Assembly: GCA_900318205.1 (NCBI GenBank)
Contig: ONJS01000014.1
Location: 62,001-126,000 of the forward strand
DNA length: 64,000 bases
Reading direction: 5' to 3'
Source of the DNA: an uncultured Prevotellaceae bacterium
GTDB taxonomy: Bacteria; Bacteroidota; Bacteroidia; Bacteroidales; Muribaculaceae
A program made the position numbers and the translations under genes. A model generated the notes under the pieces. It ran no database searches and was not told the origin of the DNA. It was given only the letters and a program-made list of their open reading frames with translations. Numbering within the stretch: position 1 is the first letter of the stretch; the number at the start of each line of letters is the position of its first letter. Positions 53,132-61,291 of the stretch are shown piece by piece.

Positions 53132-53845
53132 CTACCACAAAGAAGCACTTACTTTGGATAGACCTTCATATTTTTTGATAATCTGAGCATACTCCAGGAA
53201 ACCTACGCGTCCTTTTATCGGTTGATATATTGATTTGTTGAGTTTGCTTTCAAATTCAGCTTTTCTGTAATAGTCTGCCACAATATAGAAATGTGCAGCA
53301 AAATCCTGCAATTCAAAGAAACGGTCAAATGCGCCTGTCATATTTGTTGTGTGTTCTACCTCAAATAGGCGTGACGGAAGGCATCTTTCCTTATTGAACC
53401 AGATGACATCTACTTGACGAGCCGTGTTTAGCAGATTGTCATAAGTGAAGGTCGGAAGGGTGGTAGTATCGACAATGTCTTTCAGGGGTTTATCAATAAA
53501 CAGCCTGCTTTGGTCTTGTGCTGGAACGTATGTGATGAGGTTCTCCAATTTTCCGATTTCAACTAGCAAACCTTGATAGTAGCCGTGGGTGAATAGTTCT
53601 TCGCTCTCTTTGTCACCTATTTTCAGTTTGAATTTTGCCAATACCTCATCACGACACTCCTCAAGAGCCCATAAACCTGGCTGTATCCTAAAGATATGTT
53701 TACTATCTTGGACAATCCTGCGTACTGAGGCCTGTGGAGTTTTTGTTTTCCAAGTAGAAAAATCCATTTTAGCATTGAGCTGTCTGAATGTGGAATACCC
53801 GCCCAAGGCCCTCATCATTTCAATTACTTGTTGTTCCTGTGTCAT
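53132..53845 (-). CDS. HARE-HTH and PD-(D/E)XK-like nuclease protein
   Basis: 237 aa from the ATG at 53845. Residues 1-~65 resemble a HARE-HTH domain (MMRALGGYSTFRQLNAKM, ending in IFRIQPGLWAL), often fused to restriction-type nucleases. Residues ~130-200 show a nuclease-like core: Asp146 in VDVIWF and Glu162-Val-Glu164 in LFEVEHT. The ExE instead of ExK recalls BamHI-type sites. No methyltransferase is adjacent. It has its own promoter box at 53866-53873. Confidence 0.7.
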   Translation of the reverse strand: MTQEQQVIEMMRALGGYSTFRQLNAKMDFSTWKTKTPQASVRRIVQDSKHIFRIQPGLWALEECRDEVLAKFKLKIGDKESEELFTHGYYQGLLVEIGKLENLITYVPAQDQSRLFIDKPLKDIVDTTTLPTFTYDNLLNTARQVDVIWFNKERCLPSRLFEVEHTTNMTGAFDRFFELQDFAAHFYIVADYYRKAEFESKLNKSIYQPIKGRVGFLEYAQIIKKYEGLSKVSASLW

Positions 53846-53865
53846 ATCAGTGAGTTTATGAGTTA

Positions 53866-53873
53866 CAAAGGTA
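53866..53873 (-). promoter_or_regulatory. Promoter -7 box of the HARE-nuclease gene (TACCTTTG)
   Basis: Minus-strand TAnnTTTG box 21 bp before the chosen ATG. It lies within the longer frame to 53896, supporting the later start. Confidence 0.6.
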
Positions 53874-53909
53874 ACGAAAAAGAATAAAGCAAGCAAAAAA
53901 CATGGTTAA

Positions 53910-54086
53910 TTACGTCAGTATACCTATTATGTGGGGCCGGGCTTGACCTCGACGCATTGGCTGGTGTATGATGCCGAGCGGGATTTATATGGCGACTCGG
54001 TGGACTGGTGCGAATACTATTGGTGCACCCGCGAGGACTTTATGCGGGCACGTGGTGACCGGTGGTGGAGCCTGGATCATGGTTGA
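53910..54086 (+). pseudogene. Orphan C-terminal gene fragment
   Basis: A 58-codon open frame with no ATG and an in-frame TAA just upstream. Its translation (QYTYYVGPGLTSTHWL, then CEYYWCTREDFMRARGDRWW) has the look of a real protein end: rich in Trp, Tyr and Arg, with GC-rich third positions unlike the AT-rich nuclease genes beside it. I recognise no family. It is probably the tail of a core gene cut off when the accessory block arrived. GTG/TTG starts inside it are possible but would give under 55 aa. Confidence 0.5.
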
Positions 54087-54175
54087 TTTTAAACAGCGGA
54101 TACTGCAAAAAATGACATGCACAACAGCCGATTAAAAAATCGCGTTGTTGTGCATGTGCAGTGTTGTTTTAATTG

Positions 54176-54290
54176 TTGTTTATCAAAGGGATGCGGATGC
54201 CCCTTAGTGTTTGTTGTATTTATTGTTTTCTTTTTTGTTGGTGTGCGGATGCCCGCTTGTTTGAGTTGTTTAAGTTGTTGTTTTTAACTG
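54176..54290 (-). repeat. Inverted copies of the 49.6-kb mosaic repeat
   Basis: In reverse orientation: GATGCGGATGCCCC (54190-54203), TTGTATTTATTGTTTTC, GTGTGCGGATGCCCGC (54241-54256) and GTTTGAGTTGTTTAAGTTGTTG. It contains the same blocks as the five-copy array in inverted order, placed just after the stop of the minus-strand BspA-like gene. Confidence 0.75.
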
Positions 54291-54300
54291 TTGGCGTGAA

Positions 54301-56343
54301 TCAGTTTCTTTGCTTGATGGCGCGGGAGACTGATTTTATGGCGGCGGCATCTTGACTTTGACGGTGAGGCTTTCTGTCGACGGCAGCACTGGCGGAAACG
54401 ACTGGGCGATAGGCGGTATAATTGGTGAAACTCTGGTTAAGCGACAGCAAGAGGTAGCCGTTGTCATCTATGTCGCAGTAGAGTTCCTCATAATCGCCGT
54501 CGTTGTACCAGATGTATAGCCGTTGGCCTTTCAAAACCCACCTCAGATCAATAATACAGTCGATGATTTCATTATTAACATAGGTGCTATAGGAGTAGTG
54601 GCCAGTCTTGTTGGCATTGAACGTAAACTGCACCGCGATTTGTTCCGGTATATCATATTTGCCATATTCATCGACAGCATACTCAGAGTACCATGTGCCT
54701 GTAATGTCTAGGGCACAATAATCTCCCAAAATTACATCAGCCACGGCATTGACGTCAGCAATATTGACTTCGCCGTCACCGTTCACATCGGCTGCTGCAT
54801 TGTCGCCGCCAAGAATCACATCGATGACGGCATTGATGTCGGCAATGTTGACCTCATCGTCGCCGTTCACGTCGCCATAGACATGTCCCGTCTCCACAAT
54901 CCTCTCGAAAAACGGGAACCAATGCCAATCGGCTTGATAGGCATCGGCAGTGCCGTGGGGCACATGAAGTGTGCGACCTGAAAAGTCAGGAATGTCTAGG
55001 CTGAAGACATTATGCTCCATTGTGATTGCTGACGGGTCGGTAATATAGCAGTATACGTCCTTCAGGCTGGTACAGTTACGGAAGGCCTCGGTGCTGATGG
55101 TCGTGACTGAATTGGGGATGGTTACGCTTGTTAAGTTTTCACAGTCAAGGAATGCGCCCTCGCCAATGAAAGTGACCACATCAGGGATGTCCATGCTGGT
55201 CAGACCAGTGCAGTTATCAAACGCATAGGCATCGATGGTTGTGACGGAATTACCGATGGTGAGGTCAGTCAAGCCGGTGCAGTACGAGAATGCCCCCCTG
55301 CCGATGGTGTAGACTGAATTGGGAATGATGACGCTTGACAAGCCGCTGCAATCCACGAATGCCCAGTCGCCGATCGCGGTGACCGTATTGGGGATAACAG
55401 TGTTCTGGCAACCCGCAATCAGGGTGTTGCTTGAGGTCTCGATGATTGCGTTGCAGTTGTCGCGTGAATCGTATTTAGGATTACTGCTATCGACGATGAT
55501 GCTCGTCAGGCCACTGCAGCCGCAGAAAGCATTGCCGTCGATTGCGTTGACCGAACTGGGGATAGACAAGCTCGTTATACTCTCGCAGCCAGAGAATGCC
55601 TCGTTGCCGATGGTAGTGACCGCGTCAGGGATGTCGGCGCTCGTCAGTTCACTGCAGTTAGCGAATGCACAATTGCCGATTGAGGTGAGAGAGACAGGCA
55701 AGTTGACACTCTTCAGGCCTGTAAAGTTAAAGAACGCATAATCATTGATGGCAGTAACTGAACTGGGGATAACAAGATCAGTAACCTCCACATCATTTAA
55801 ATATAAGCGATGTGCGTAATTAAGAGGATTAGAAGCATGTGTGGAAAATGAGATATTGCACCAAGCCGCCAGGTCGGTAATCCTGACGATGGCTAAGTTG
55901 TTGCAGTCCCAAAATGCCTGATCGCCAATAGAAATGACCGAGCTGGGGATGTCCACGCTCGTCAGGCCACTGCAGTAATAGAATGCCCGCTCGCCGATTG
56001 AGGTGACGGCGCCAGGGATAGTCATGCTCGTTAAACTATTACACCAAAAGAATGCTTCGGAGCCGATGGTCGTGACAGAGCTAGGGATGGTCACACTTGT
56101 CATCTCATTGCTGCCGTAGAAGGCACCACTGCCGATGGCGGTGACCGAGTAGGTCTTGTCCCTATAGGTCACAGTTGAGGGGATCGTCACGTCGCCGCCG
56201 TAGTAGCCATAACCTTTTGTCACGGTGACTTCGTTGCCGTTGATATTGTAGTAGATGCCATCGACCTCAAAGTCAAAGGCGGTGGCAGTGGCTGGCAACA
56301 GCAGGGCCAGCAGCAGGAGTGTGGATGTGATAAAGTTTTTCAT
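54301..56343 (-). CDS. BspA-like LRR protein with dockerin repeats and lipocalin-like C-terminus
   Basis: 680 aa. The signal peptide is MKNFITSTLLLLALLLPATATA. LRR_5/BspA repeats (TSVTIPSSVTTIGSEAFFWC type) run to ~470. A dockerin-like pair lies at ~486-541 (GDVNGDDEVNIADINAVI and DVNGDGEVNIADVNAVA). Next is a lipocalin-like beta domain from ITGTWYSEYA, then a basic Gln/Lys-rich end (~650-680). It is probably secreted and surface-acting, with unknown ligand. It has the same basic layout as the 1295-aa protein at 22487 but a different C-terminal module. The promoter is TAAATTTG at 56392-56399. Confidence 0.87.
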   Translation of the reverse strand: MKNFITSTLLLLALLLPATATAFDFEVDGIYYNINGNEVTVTKGYGYYGGDVTIPSTVTYRDKTYSVTAIGSGAFYGSNEMTSVTIPSSVTTIGSEAFFWCNSLTSMTIPGAVTSIGERAFYYCSGLTSVDIPSSVISIGDQAFWDCNNLAIVRITDLAAWCNISFSTHASNPLNYAHRLYLNDVEVTDLVIPSSVTAINDYAFFNFTGLKSVNLPVSLTSIGNCAFANCSELTSADIPDAVTTIGNEAFSGCESITSLSIPSSVNAIDGNAFCGCSGLTSIIVDSSNPKYDSRDNCNAIIETSSNTLIAGCQNTVIPNTVTAIGDWAFVDCSGLSSVIIPNSVYTIGRGAFSYCTGLTDLTIGNSVTTIDAYAFDNCTGLTSMDIPDVVTFIGEGAFLDCENLTSVTIPNSVTTISTEAFRNCTSLKDVYCYITDPSAITMEHNVFSLDIPDFSGRTLHVPHGTADAYQADWHWFPFFERIVETGHVYGDVNGDDEVNIADINAVIDVILGGDNAAADVNGDGEVNIADVNAVADVILGDYCALDITGTWYSEYAVDEYGKYDIPEQIAVQFTFNANKTGHYSYSTYVNNEIIDCIIDLRWVLKGQRLYIWYNDGDYEELYCDIDDNGYLLLSLNQSFTNYTAYRPVVSASAAVDRKPHRQSQDAAAIKSVSRAIKQRN

Positions 56344-56391
56344 TTCGTTTTTAAGTATTATTTTGTGATGTTATTTGTCATTTTCATGCTG

Positions 56392-56399
56392 CAAATTTA
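56392..56399 (-). promoter_or_regulatory. Promoter -7 box of the BspA-lipocalin gene (TAAATTTG)
   Basis: Minus-strand TAnnTTTG box 49 bp before the start codon. Confidence 0.6.
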
Positions 56400-56548
56400 G
56401 GCACTCTTGTAGTCTCCCACCAAATTAAAAAACACAAATACTCAGGAGTGTAAAAATTTTTTACACCCAAGTGTCAATTATTTTTACATTCTTTATTGAG
56501 AAAAGATACTTTTTTGAACTGAAATTTGGTGGCTTGAGAATATTCATA

Positions 56549-56605
56549 TAATTTTGCATTGCGAAAAGTTCGTAACGAAAAATCCGTAACGAAAAGTTCG
56601 CAATG
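56549..56605 (+). promoter_or_regulatory. Promoter and twin-dyad element of the second ATPase gene
   Basis: The -7 box TAATTTTG (56549-56556) is followed at once by a symmetric element (56557-56605) containing CGAA-AAG-TTCG twice (56562-56572, 56590-56600), two CGTAACGAAAA direct repeats and outer arms CATTGCGAA / TTCGCAATG. It spans the expected transcription start, so it can act as operator DNA or as a 5'-leader hairpin. Confidence 0.65.
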
Positions 56606-56626
56606 GGCAATTAATAAGATGTATCT

Positions 56627-57760
56627 ATGAACAGGAAGAAATCTACTCCGCTTAATCCTTTCCTATTAACAGGATATGTGTCACCTGATTATTTCTGTGA
56701 TAGGGAAGAAGAGACCAAAAGGCTTATCTCAGCATTGCTGAATGGTCGCAATGTAACCCTGATAAGCCCCCGACGTATGGGCAAAACAGGTCTGATTCGA
56801 CATGCTTTTCATCATTTGAATGTCGGAAAGCAAGCAAAGTGCTACTATGTGGATTTATATAAGACTGATAGCTTGTCGTCTTTGGTTGAGCAATTGGCTA
56901 ATGTAGTGTTGGGCTCTCTTGATACAACTGAGGACAAGATTATAAGGCAGGTCACCACATTCTTTAAATCATTACGTCCTTTATTCAGTTTTGATTCTTT
57001 GTCGGGTGTGCCAACCTTTACAGTCGATGTGAAGCCAGAATTGGCTGAATACTCCCTGAGCGAGATTTTCTCTTATATGGAGCAGTCCGGACAGCAGTGC
57101 GTCATAGCGATGGATGAATTCCAGTCAATCGTTAATTACAAGGACAAAAATGTGGAGGCATTGTTGCGTTCCCATATTCAGCAACTCACGTCGGTTCATT
57201 TCATCTTTTCGGGTAGCCAACGCCATGTCTTGGAAAACATGTTTGCCTCGGCTAACCGTCCTTTTTATCAGAGTACACAGATTCTGAATCTCTTTGAAAT
57301 TCAGGAGGATTCCTACAGTAAATTTGCAAGGAGTAAATTTGAGGCTCATCATCAGCAAATAGATGAAGATGTTTTTGATTATATATATCAAAAGCTTTTT
57401 GGGCATACTTGGTATATACAGGTACTGTTGAACCGTTTGTATGAAATAGGAGAATCATCAATTGATAAAGAATTGATTGACAAAGTCCTGGCTGATGTGG
57501 TTGATGAGAATGAAGCTACATTCCAGACGTTCATTCGCTTAATCAGTCCTGCCCAGGTAAAGTTACTACGTGCCATCTCGGCTGAAGGTATTGTACAACA
57601 GGTACTGAATCAGTCATTTATCAGTAAATATCATTTGGGAGCGACCAGTACAGTTAGCTCGGCTCTTAAGGCCTTAGTTGAAAAAGAGTTGGTTTTAGAT
57701 GTTAAAGGCAAGTATCAGGTTTACGACCGTTTTTTTGGCCTTTGGCTAAAATCAAATTAA
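56627..57760 (+). CDS. Archaeal-type (ATPase_2-like) P-loop ATPase
   Basis: 377 aa. It has Walker A SPRRMGKT (47-54), Walker B CVIAMDEFQ with Asp163-Glu164, the sensor FIFSGSQRH, and a C-terminal winged-helix-like region (STVSSALKALVEKELVLDVKGKYQVYD) ending FGLWLKSN, the usual end of this family. Members are STAND/AAA-like ATPases common in Bacteroidetes and Archaea, of unknown role; some are linked to mobile elements. It stands alone and is preceded by a palindromic twin-dyad promoter. Confidence 0.85.
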   Translation: MNRKKSTPLNPFLLTGYVSPDYFCDREEETKRLISALLNGRNVTLISPRRMGKTGLIRHAFHHLNVGKQAKCYYVDLYKTDSLSSLVEQLANVVLGSLDTTEDKIIRQVTTFFKSLRPLFSFDSLSGVPTFTVDVKPELAEYSLSEIFSYMEQSGQQCVIAMDEFQSIVNYKDKNVEALLRSHIQQLTSVHFIFSGSQRHVLENMFASANRPFYQSTQILNLFEIQEDSYSKFARSKFEAHHQQIDEDVFDYIYQKLFGHTWYIQVLLNRLYEIGESSIDKELIDKVLADVVDENEATFQTFIRLISPAQVKLLRAISAEGIVQQVLNQSFISKYHLGATSTVSSALKALVEKELVLDVKGKYQVYDRFFGLWLKSN

Positions 57761-57870
57761 AAAACAACTTAAACAAGGATCCGTCCACAAATAGAGCGCG
57801 GATGCCAGCTAGTTTAAGTTGTTTAAGTTGTTGTTATCAGAGGGATGCGGATGCCGGGTCGTTGTGGTAG
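57761..57870 (-). repeat. Inverted mosaic repeat copies after the second ATPase gene
   Basis: It contains GCGCGGATGCCAGC, GTTTAAGTTGTTTAAGTTGTTG and GGATGCGGATGCCGGG, blocks shared with 49643-50103 and 54176-54290. It ends at the stop of rodA, marking the right edge of the accessory block. Confidence 0.7.
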
Positions 57871-57873
57871 GGG

Positions 57874-59343
57874 TTACCAGGAGCCGTAGGCGCCGCGGTC
57901 GGCGTCGAGTCGTAACAGGATGAACAGCAGCACGGTAAAGCCCAGCAATGAGGAGCCGCCGTAGCTGAAGAACGGCAAGGGGATGCCGATGACAGGACAC
58001 AGGCCGATGACCATGCCGATGTTGATGGTGAGGTGGAAGATGAGGTAGGACGCGACGCAGTAGGCATAGACGCGCGCAAATGTCGAGTGGTTGCGCTCCG
58101 CCAGTGTGATGATGCGCAGGATCAATGCCAGGAAGAGCACCAATACTGCCACGCTGCCCACGAAGCCCTGCTCCTCGCCGATGGTGCAGTAGATAAAGTC
58201 GGTGTGTTGCTCAGGCACATACTTCAGTTTGGTCTGCGTGCCGTTGAGGAATCCTTTGCCCATGATGCCGCCGCTGCCGATGGCGATTTTGCTCTGGTTG
58301 ACGTTATAGCCGGCGCCCCTGAGGTCTTCCTCGATGCCCAGGGTGACCTTGATGCGCTGTTGCTGGTGGGGCTCGAGCACCTTGTTGAACGCGAAGCTCA
58401 CCGTGAACATGAACACGAGTGACGCTGCGGCAAAACAGATGGTAATGAGCACCTTCTTCAAGTCGTCATGCAGCATGCCCCACAAGAGGTAGAGCAGTGA
58501 CAGGATGATGACGGGCAGGAAGAAGGCATAGCCGTTGACATTAACGCCAGCCAGTGTCAAGCCTCCAGCGATGGCACCCGCCGCCAGGTAGCCCAGCAGC
58601 ACGTTGCGCCCCAGAATCCACGAGCGGCAATAGATCAACAGCATGCCCACCACGAGCACCATCACGATGATAAAGGCGATGGCGATGCCCAATGGTATGC
58701 CCATAAAGGTGATGGCTGCAAACTTCAGTACCACGACAAAATAGACCACCGCCATCAAGGCTGCAAACAGCACAAAGCCTGACATGCCCTCACGGTAGAG
58801 GACAAAGAACAGGGCGGTGTAAACCAGTGCCGTGCCCGTCTCGCGCTCCAGGATGATGCACAGGATGGGCAGCAGGATGATGCCTAGAGCGATGGCATAG
58901 TTGCGCCATCCGTTGAGCGTGAACCCGTAGGTGCTGAACAGTTTAGCCAGTGCCAGCGCCGTCGCTGTCTTGGCAAACTCGGCAGGTTGCAGGCTCACCG
59001 GTCCGAATACGAGCCAGGACCGGGAGCCCTTGATGTCGGGCGCGACAAAACTGGTGATAATCAGCAGCAATATCATGAATCCGTATAGCGGATAGGCATA
59101 GGCTTCATAGATGCGCCTGTCAATCAGCAGCAGGGAGAAACCAATCAGGAACGAGAGACCAGCCCACAGGAACTGCTTGCCCGAGAACTCGCTCAGGTCA
59201 AACATGCTCGCCTTGTCATAATCATAGGTCGCGGCATAGATGCTCACCGCCCCGGCAATGATCATGATGAGGTAGAGGACAATGGTAATCCAGTCCACTG
59301 ACCTCAATAGGTTGGTATTCTCATCTTCGTTCCTTACTTCCAT
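57874..59343 (-). CDS. rodA: Rod shape-determining protein RodA
   Basis: 489 aa SEDS-family polytopic membrane protein, the lipid II glycosyltransferase that works with PBP2 in the elongasome. Long hydrophobic helices alternate with loops. The conserved SEDS segments GRGFLNG-like (IMGKGFLNGTQTKLKYVPEQHTD, in two parts) and the C-terminal GIPLPFFSYGGSS are present. It is longer than E. coli RodA (370 aa) because of extra central helices, as is usual in Bacteroidales. It is the last gene of the mre operon. Confidence 0.95.
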   Translation of the reverse strand: MEVRNEDENTNLLRSVDWITIVLYLIMIIAGAVSIYAATYDYDKASMFDLSEFSGKQFLWAGLSFLIGFSLLLIDRRIYEAYAYPLYGFMILLLIITSFVAPDIKGSRSWLVFGPVSLQPAEFAKTATALALAKLFSTYGFTLNGWRNYAIALGIILLPILCIILERETGTALVYTALFFVLYREGMSGFVLFAALMAVVYFVVVLKFAAITFMGIPLGIAIAFIIVMVLVVGMLLIYCRSWILGRNVLLGYLAAGAIAGGLTLAGVNVNGYAFFLPVIILSLLYLLWGMLHDDLKKVLITICFAAASLVFMFTVSFAFNKVLEPHQQQRIKVTLGIEEDLRGAGYNVNQSKIAIGSGGIMGKGFLNGTQTKLKYVPEQHTDFIYCTIGEEQGFVGSVAVLVLFLALILRIITLAERNHSTFARVYAYCVASYLIFHLTINIGMVIGLCPVIGIPLPFFSYGGSSLLGFTVLLFILLRLDADRGAYGSW

Positions 59344-59345
59344 TG

Positions 59346-59427
59346 GTTTTTAGACTTTAGACTTTAGATGTTAGACTTTAGATGTTAGACGTTAGACGTT
59401 AGATGTTAGACGTTAGACGTTAGACGC
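59346..59427. repeat. Short-period TTAGACGT repeat tract
   Basis: About ten units of TTAGACTT, TTAGATGT or TTAGACGT repeat every 8-9 bp, filling the gap between pbp2 and rodA. It is the same kind of tract as the TCTAGA and AACTGAAAACT ones but a distinct sequence family. Confidence 0.85.
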
Positions 59428-59440
59428 TTGTCACTAATCA

Positions 59441-61291
59441 CTAATCCTTCTTCACCTTGGGGGTGGCAATAGTGTGGCGACTCGCCATGGCGCGACCCTG
59501 GGCCTGCAGGCCGGGGGAGTCACCGCGCAGGTAGCGCTGTATCATCAATGCCCCGATGGGCACACCGAAGGCGGCGCCGAAGCCCGCATTCTCGACATAC
59601 ACGCACACGGCGATTTTGGGGTCGTTCATCGGTGCAAATCCCATGAACACCGAGTGGTCACGACCGTGCGGGTTCTGGGCTGTACCCGTCTTGCCGCACA
59701 CGTCAAGTCCCGGAATATTGGCACGGGTGCAGGTTCCGCCCAGCACCGCCATGCGCATACCCTCGACAATGTCGTTGTAGTAGCGCTTGTCGATGTCGGT
59801 GTCGTGGCGTTCCAGGTTCTTCTTGAGCACGCCGACGCCCTCGATGTGCTTCACGACATGGGGCGTGATGTAGTAGCCGCGGTTGGCGATGGTGGCACTC
59901 AGGTTGGCGATTTGCAGCGGCGTGGCGAGGATTTCGCCTTGTCCGATGGCGTCGCTGATGATGGACTGTCCTGTCCACTTGCCCTTCTTGTGGAACTTGT
60001 CATAGAAGGCGGTGTTGGGGATAAATCCACGGCTCTCGCCCGGCATGTCCACGCCCAGTTTGTAGCCATAGCCCATCGACACCATGTGATTCTTCCAGAC
60101 CTCAAAGGCCTTGCCCGTCGAGCCGTACTTCTTGCGGTTGTCCATCATGTGCTTGAAACCCCAGCAGAAGTAGGCATTGCAGGATGTCTGCAAGGCTGGT
60201 TTCAGCGAGATGGGGGAGCCGTGGCCGTGGCATCCCACACGCAAGCCGGCATTGACGTAACCGCGACGGCAGGGATACATCGTGCTCGTGGTGATGATGC
60301 CCTCGTCGAGGAAAATCAGACCCTGTGAGGGCTTGAAGGTGGAGCCTGGCGGATAAGCCGCCATGATAGCGCGGTCGTAGAGGGGTTTGAGCCTGTTGTT
60401 CACCAGGTTGCTGTAGTTCTTGCCGCGTTCCTTACCCATGAGCAGCGCCGGGTCATAGGTCGGGCTGGATACCAGGGCGAGGATTTCGCCCGTCTTGGGC
60501 TCGATGCACACGATGGCTCCCACCTTGCCCTGCATGAGCATTTCGCCATAGGCCTGCAGCCCGATGTCGATGCTCAACTTCAGGTTATTGCCGGCAACGG
60601 GCGCCACATCGTCGGCTCCGTCGTTGTAGCGCGTCTTGATCTTGCCAGTCGCGTCGCGAACGAGGATTTCCTTGCCCTTGACGCCGCGCAGCCACTTCTC
60701 ATAGCTCTTCTCGATGCCCAGGTCGCCGGTGTAGTCGCCAGGACGGTAGTAGTTATCGTTCTCGATGTCGCGGGCGTTGACCTCGCGGATGTCTCCTAGC
60801 ACATTGGCAGCGACGTGATAGTTGTATTGCCTGAGGATGCGCTGCACGACAAAGAAGCCCGGGAAGCGGTGCAGTTTCTCCTGCAGGCGGCCGTAGTCTT
60901 CGGGGGAGAGGTGGTTCATGAACACCTGCTGGGTGAACGCCGAGTAGTTGCGGCCTTTCTTCATGTCCTGCAGGCGACGGTCAAATTCCTCGCGGCTGAT
61001 TTGCAGCGTGTTGCAGAAGTCGATGGTGTCAAAGGGCAATACGTCCTTGGGGGTCATCATTAGGTCATACTCGGGCGAATTGAAGACCACCAGCGAGTCG
61101 TTGCGGTCATAGATGAGGCCGCGCGACGGATAGATGACCTTCTCCATAAAGGCATTGCTGTCGGCATGGGCTTTGTAGGTGTTGTCCAGCACCTGCAGCT
61201 GCACCAGGCGGATGATGTAGATGATGACAATCGCTACAATGAACCCGCCGATGACAAGTTTTCGCTTCTCGAGGTTATAGTCTTTTCTCAC
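59441..61291 (-). CDS. mrdA: Penicillin-binding protein 2
   Basis: 616 aa. One N-terminal transmembrane helix (LVIGGFIVAIVIIYIIRLVQ), a dimerisation/pedestal domain, then a transpeptidase domain with catalytic PGSTFKPS (about Ser317 and Lys320), the SCN motif in TSCNAYFCWG and the KTG in DVCGKTGTAQNP. It crosslinks peptidoglycan during elongation and is the beta-lactam target partnered with RodA. It overlaps mreD by 17 bp. Confidence 0.96.
   Translation of the reverse strand: MRKDYNLEKRKLVIGGFIVAIVIIYIIRLVQLQVLDNTYKAHADSNAFMEKVIYPSRGLIYDRNDSLVVFNSPEYDLMMTPKDVLPFDTIDFCNTLQISREEFDRRLQDMKKGRNYSAFTQQVFMNHLSPEDYGRLQEKLHRFPGFFVVQRILRQYNYHVAANVLGDIREVNARDIENDNYYRPGDYTGDLGIEKSYEKWLRGVKGKEILVRDATGKIKTRYNDGADDVAPVAGNNLKLSIDIGLQAYGEMLMQGKVGAIVCIEPKTGEILALVSSPTYDPALLMGKERGKNYSNLVNNRLKPLYDRAIMAAYPPGSTFKPSQGLIFLDEGIITTSTMYPCRRGYVNAGLRVGCHGHGSPISLKPALQTSCNAYFCWGFKHMMDNRKKYGSTGKAFEVWKNHMVSMGYGYKLGVDMPGESRGFIPNTAFYDKFHKKGKWTGQSIISDAIGQGEILATPLQIANLSATIANRGYYITPHVVKHIEGVGVLKKNLERHDTDIDKRYYNDIVEGMRMAVLGGTCTRANIPGLDVCGKTGTAQNPHGRDHSVFMGFAPMNDPKIAVCVYVENAGFGAAFGVPIGALMIQRYLRGDSPGLQAQGRAMASRHTIATPKVKKD

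Noticed and set aside
49322-54086. Complete restriction-modification system
   Set aside because: No methyltransferase motif (such as NPPY/DPPY with a SAM loop) was found among the island proteins; the only NPPY is in prmC.
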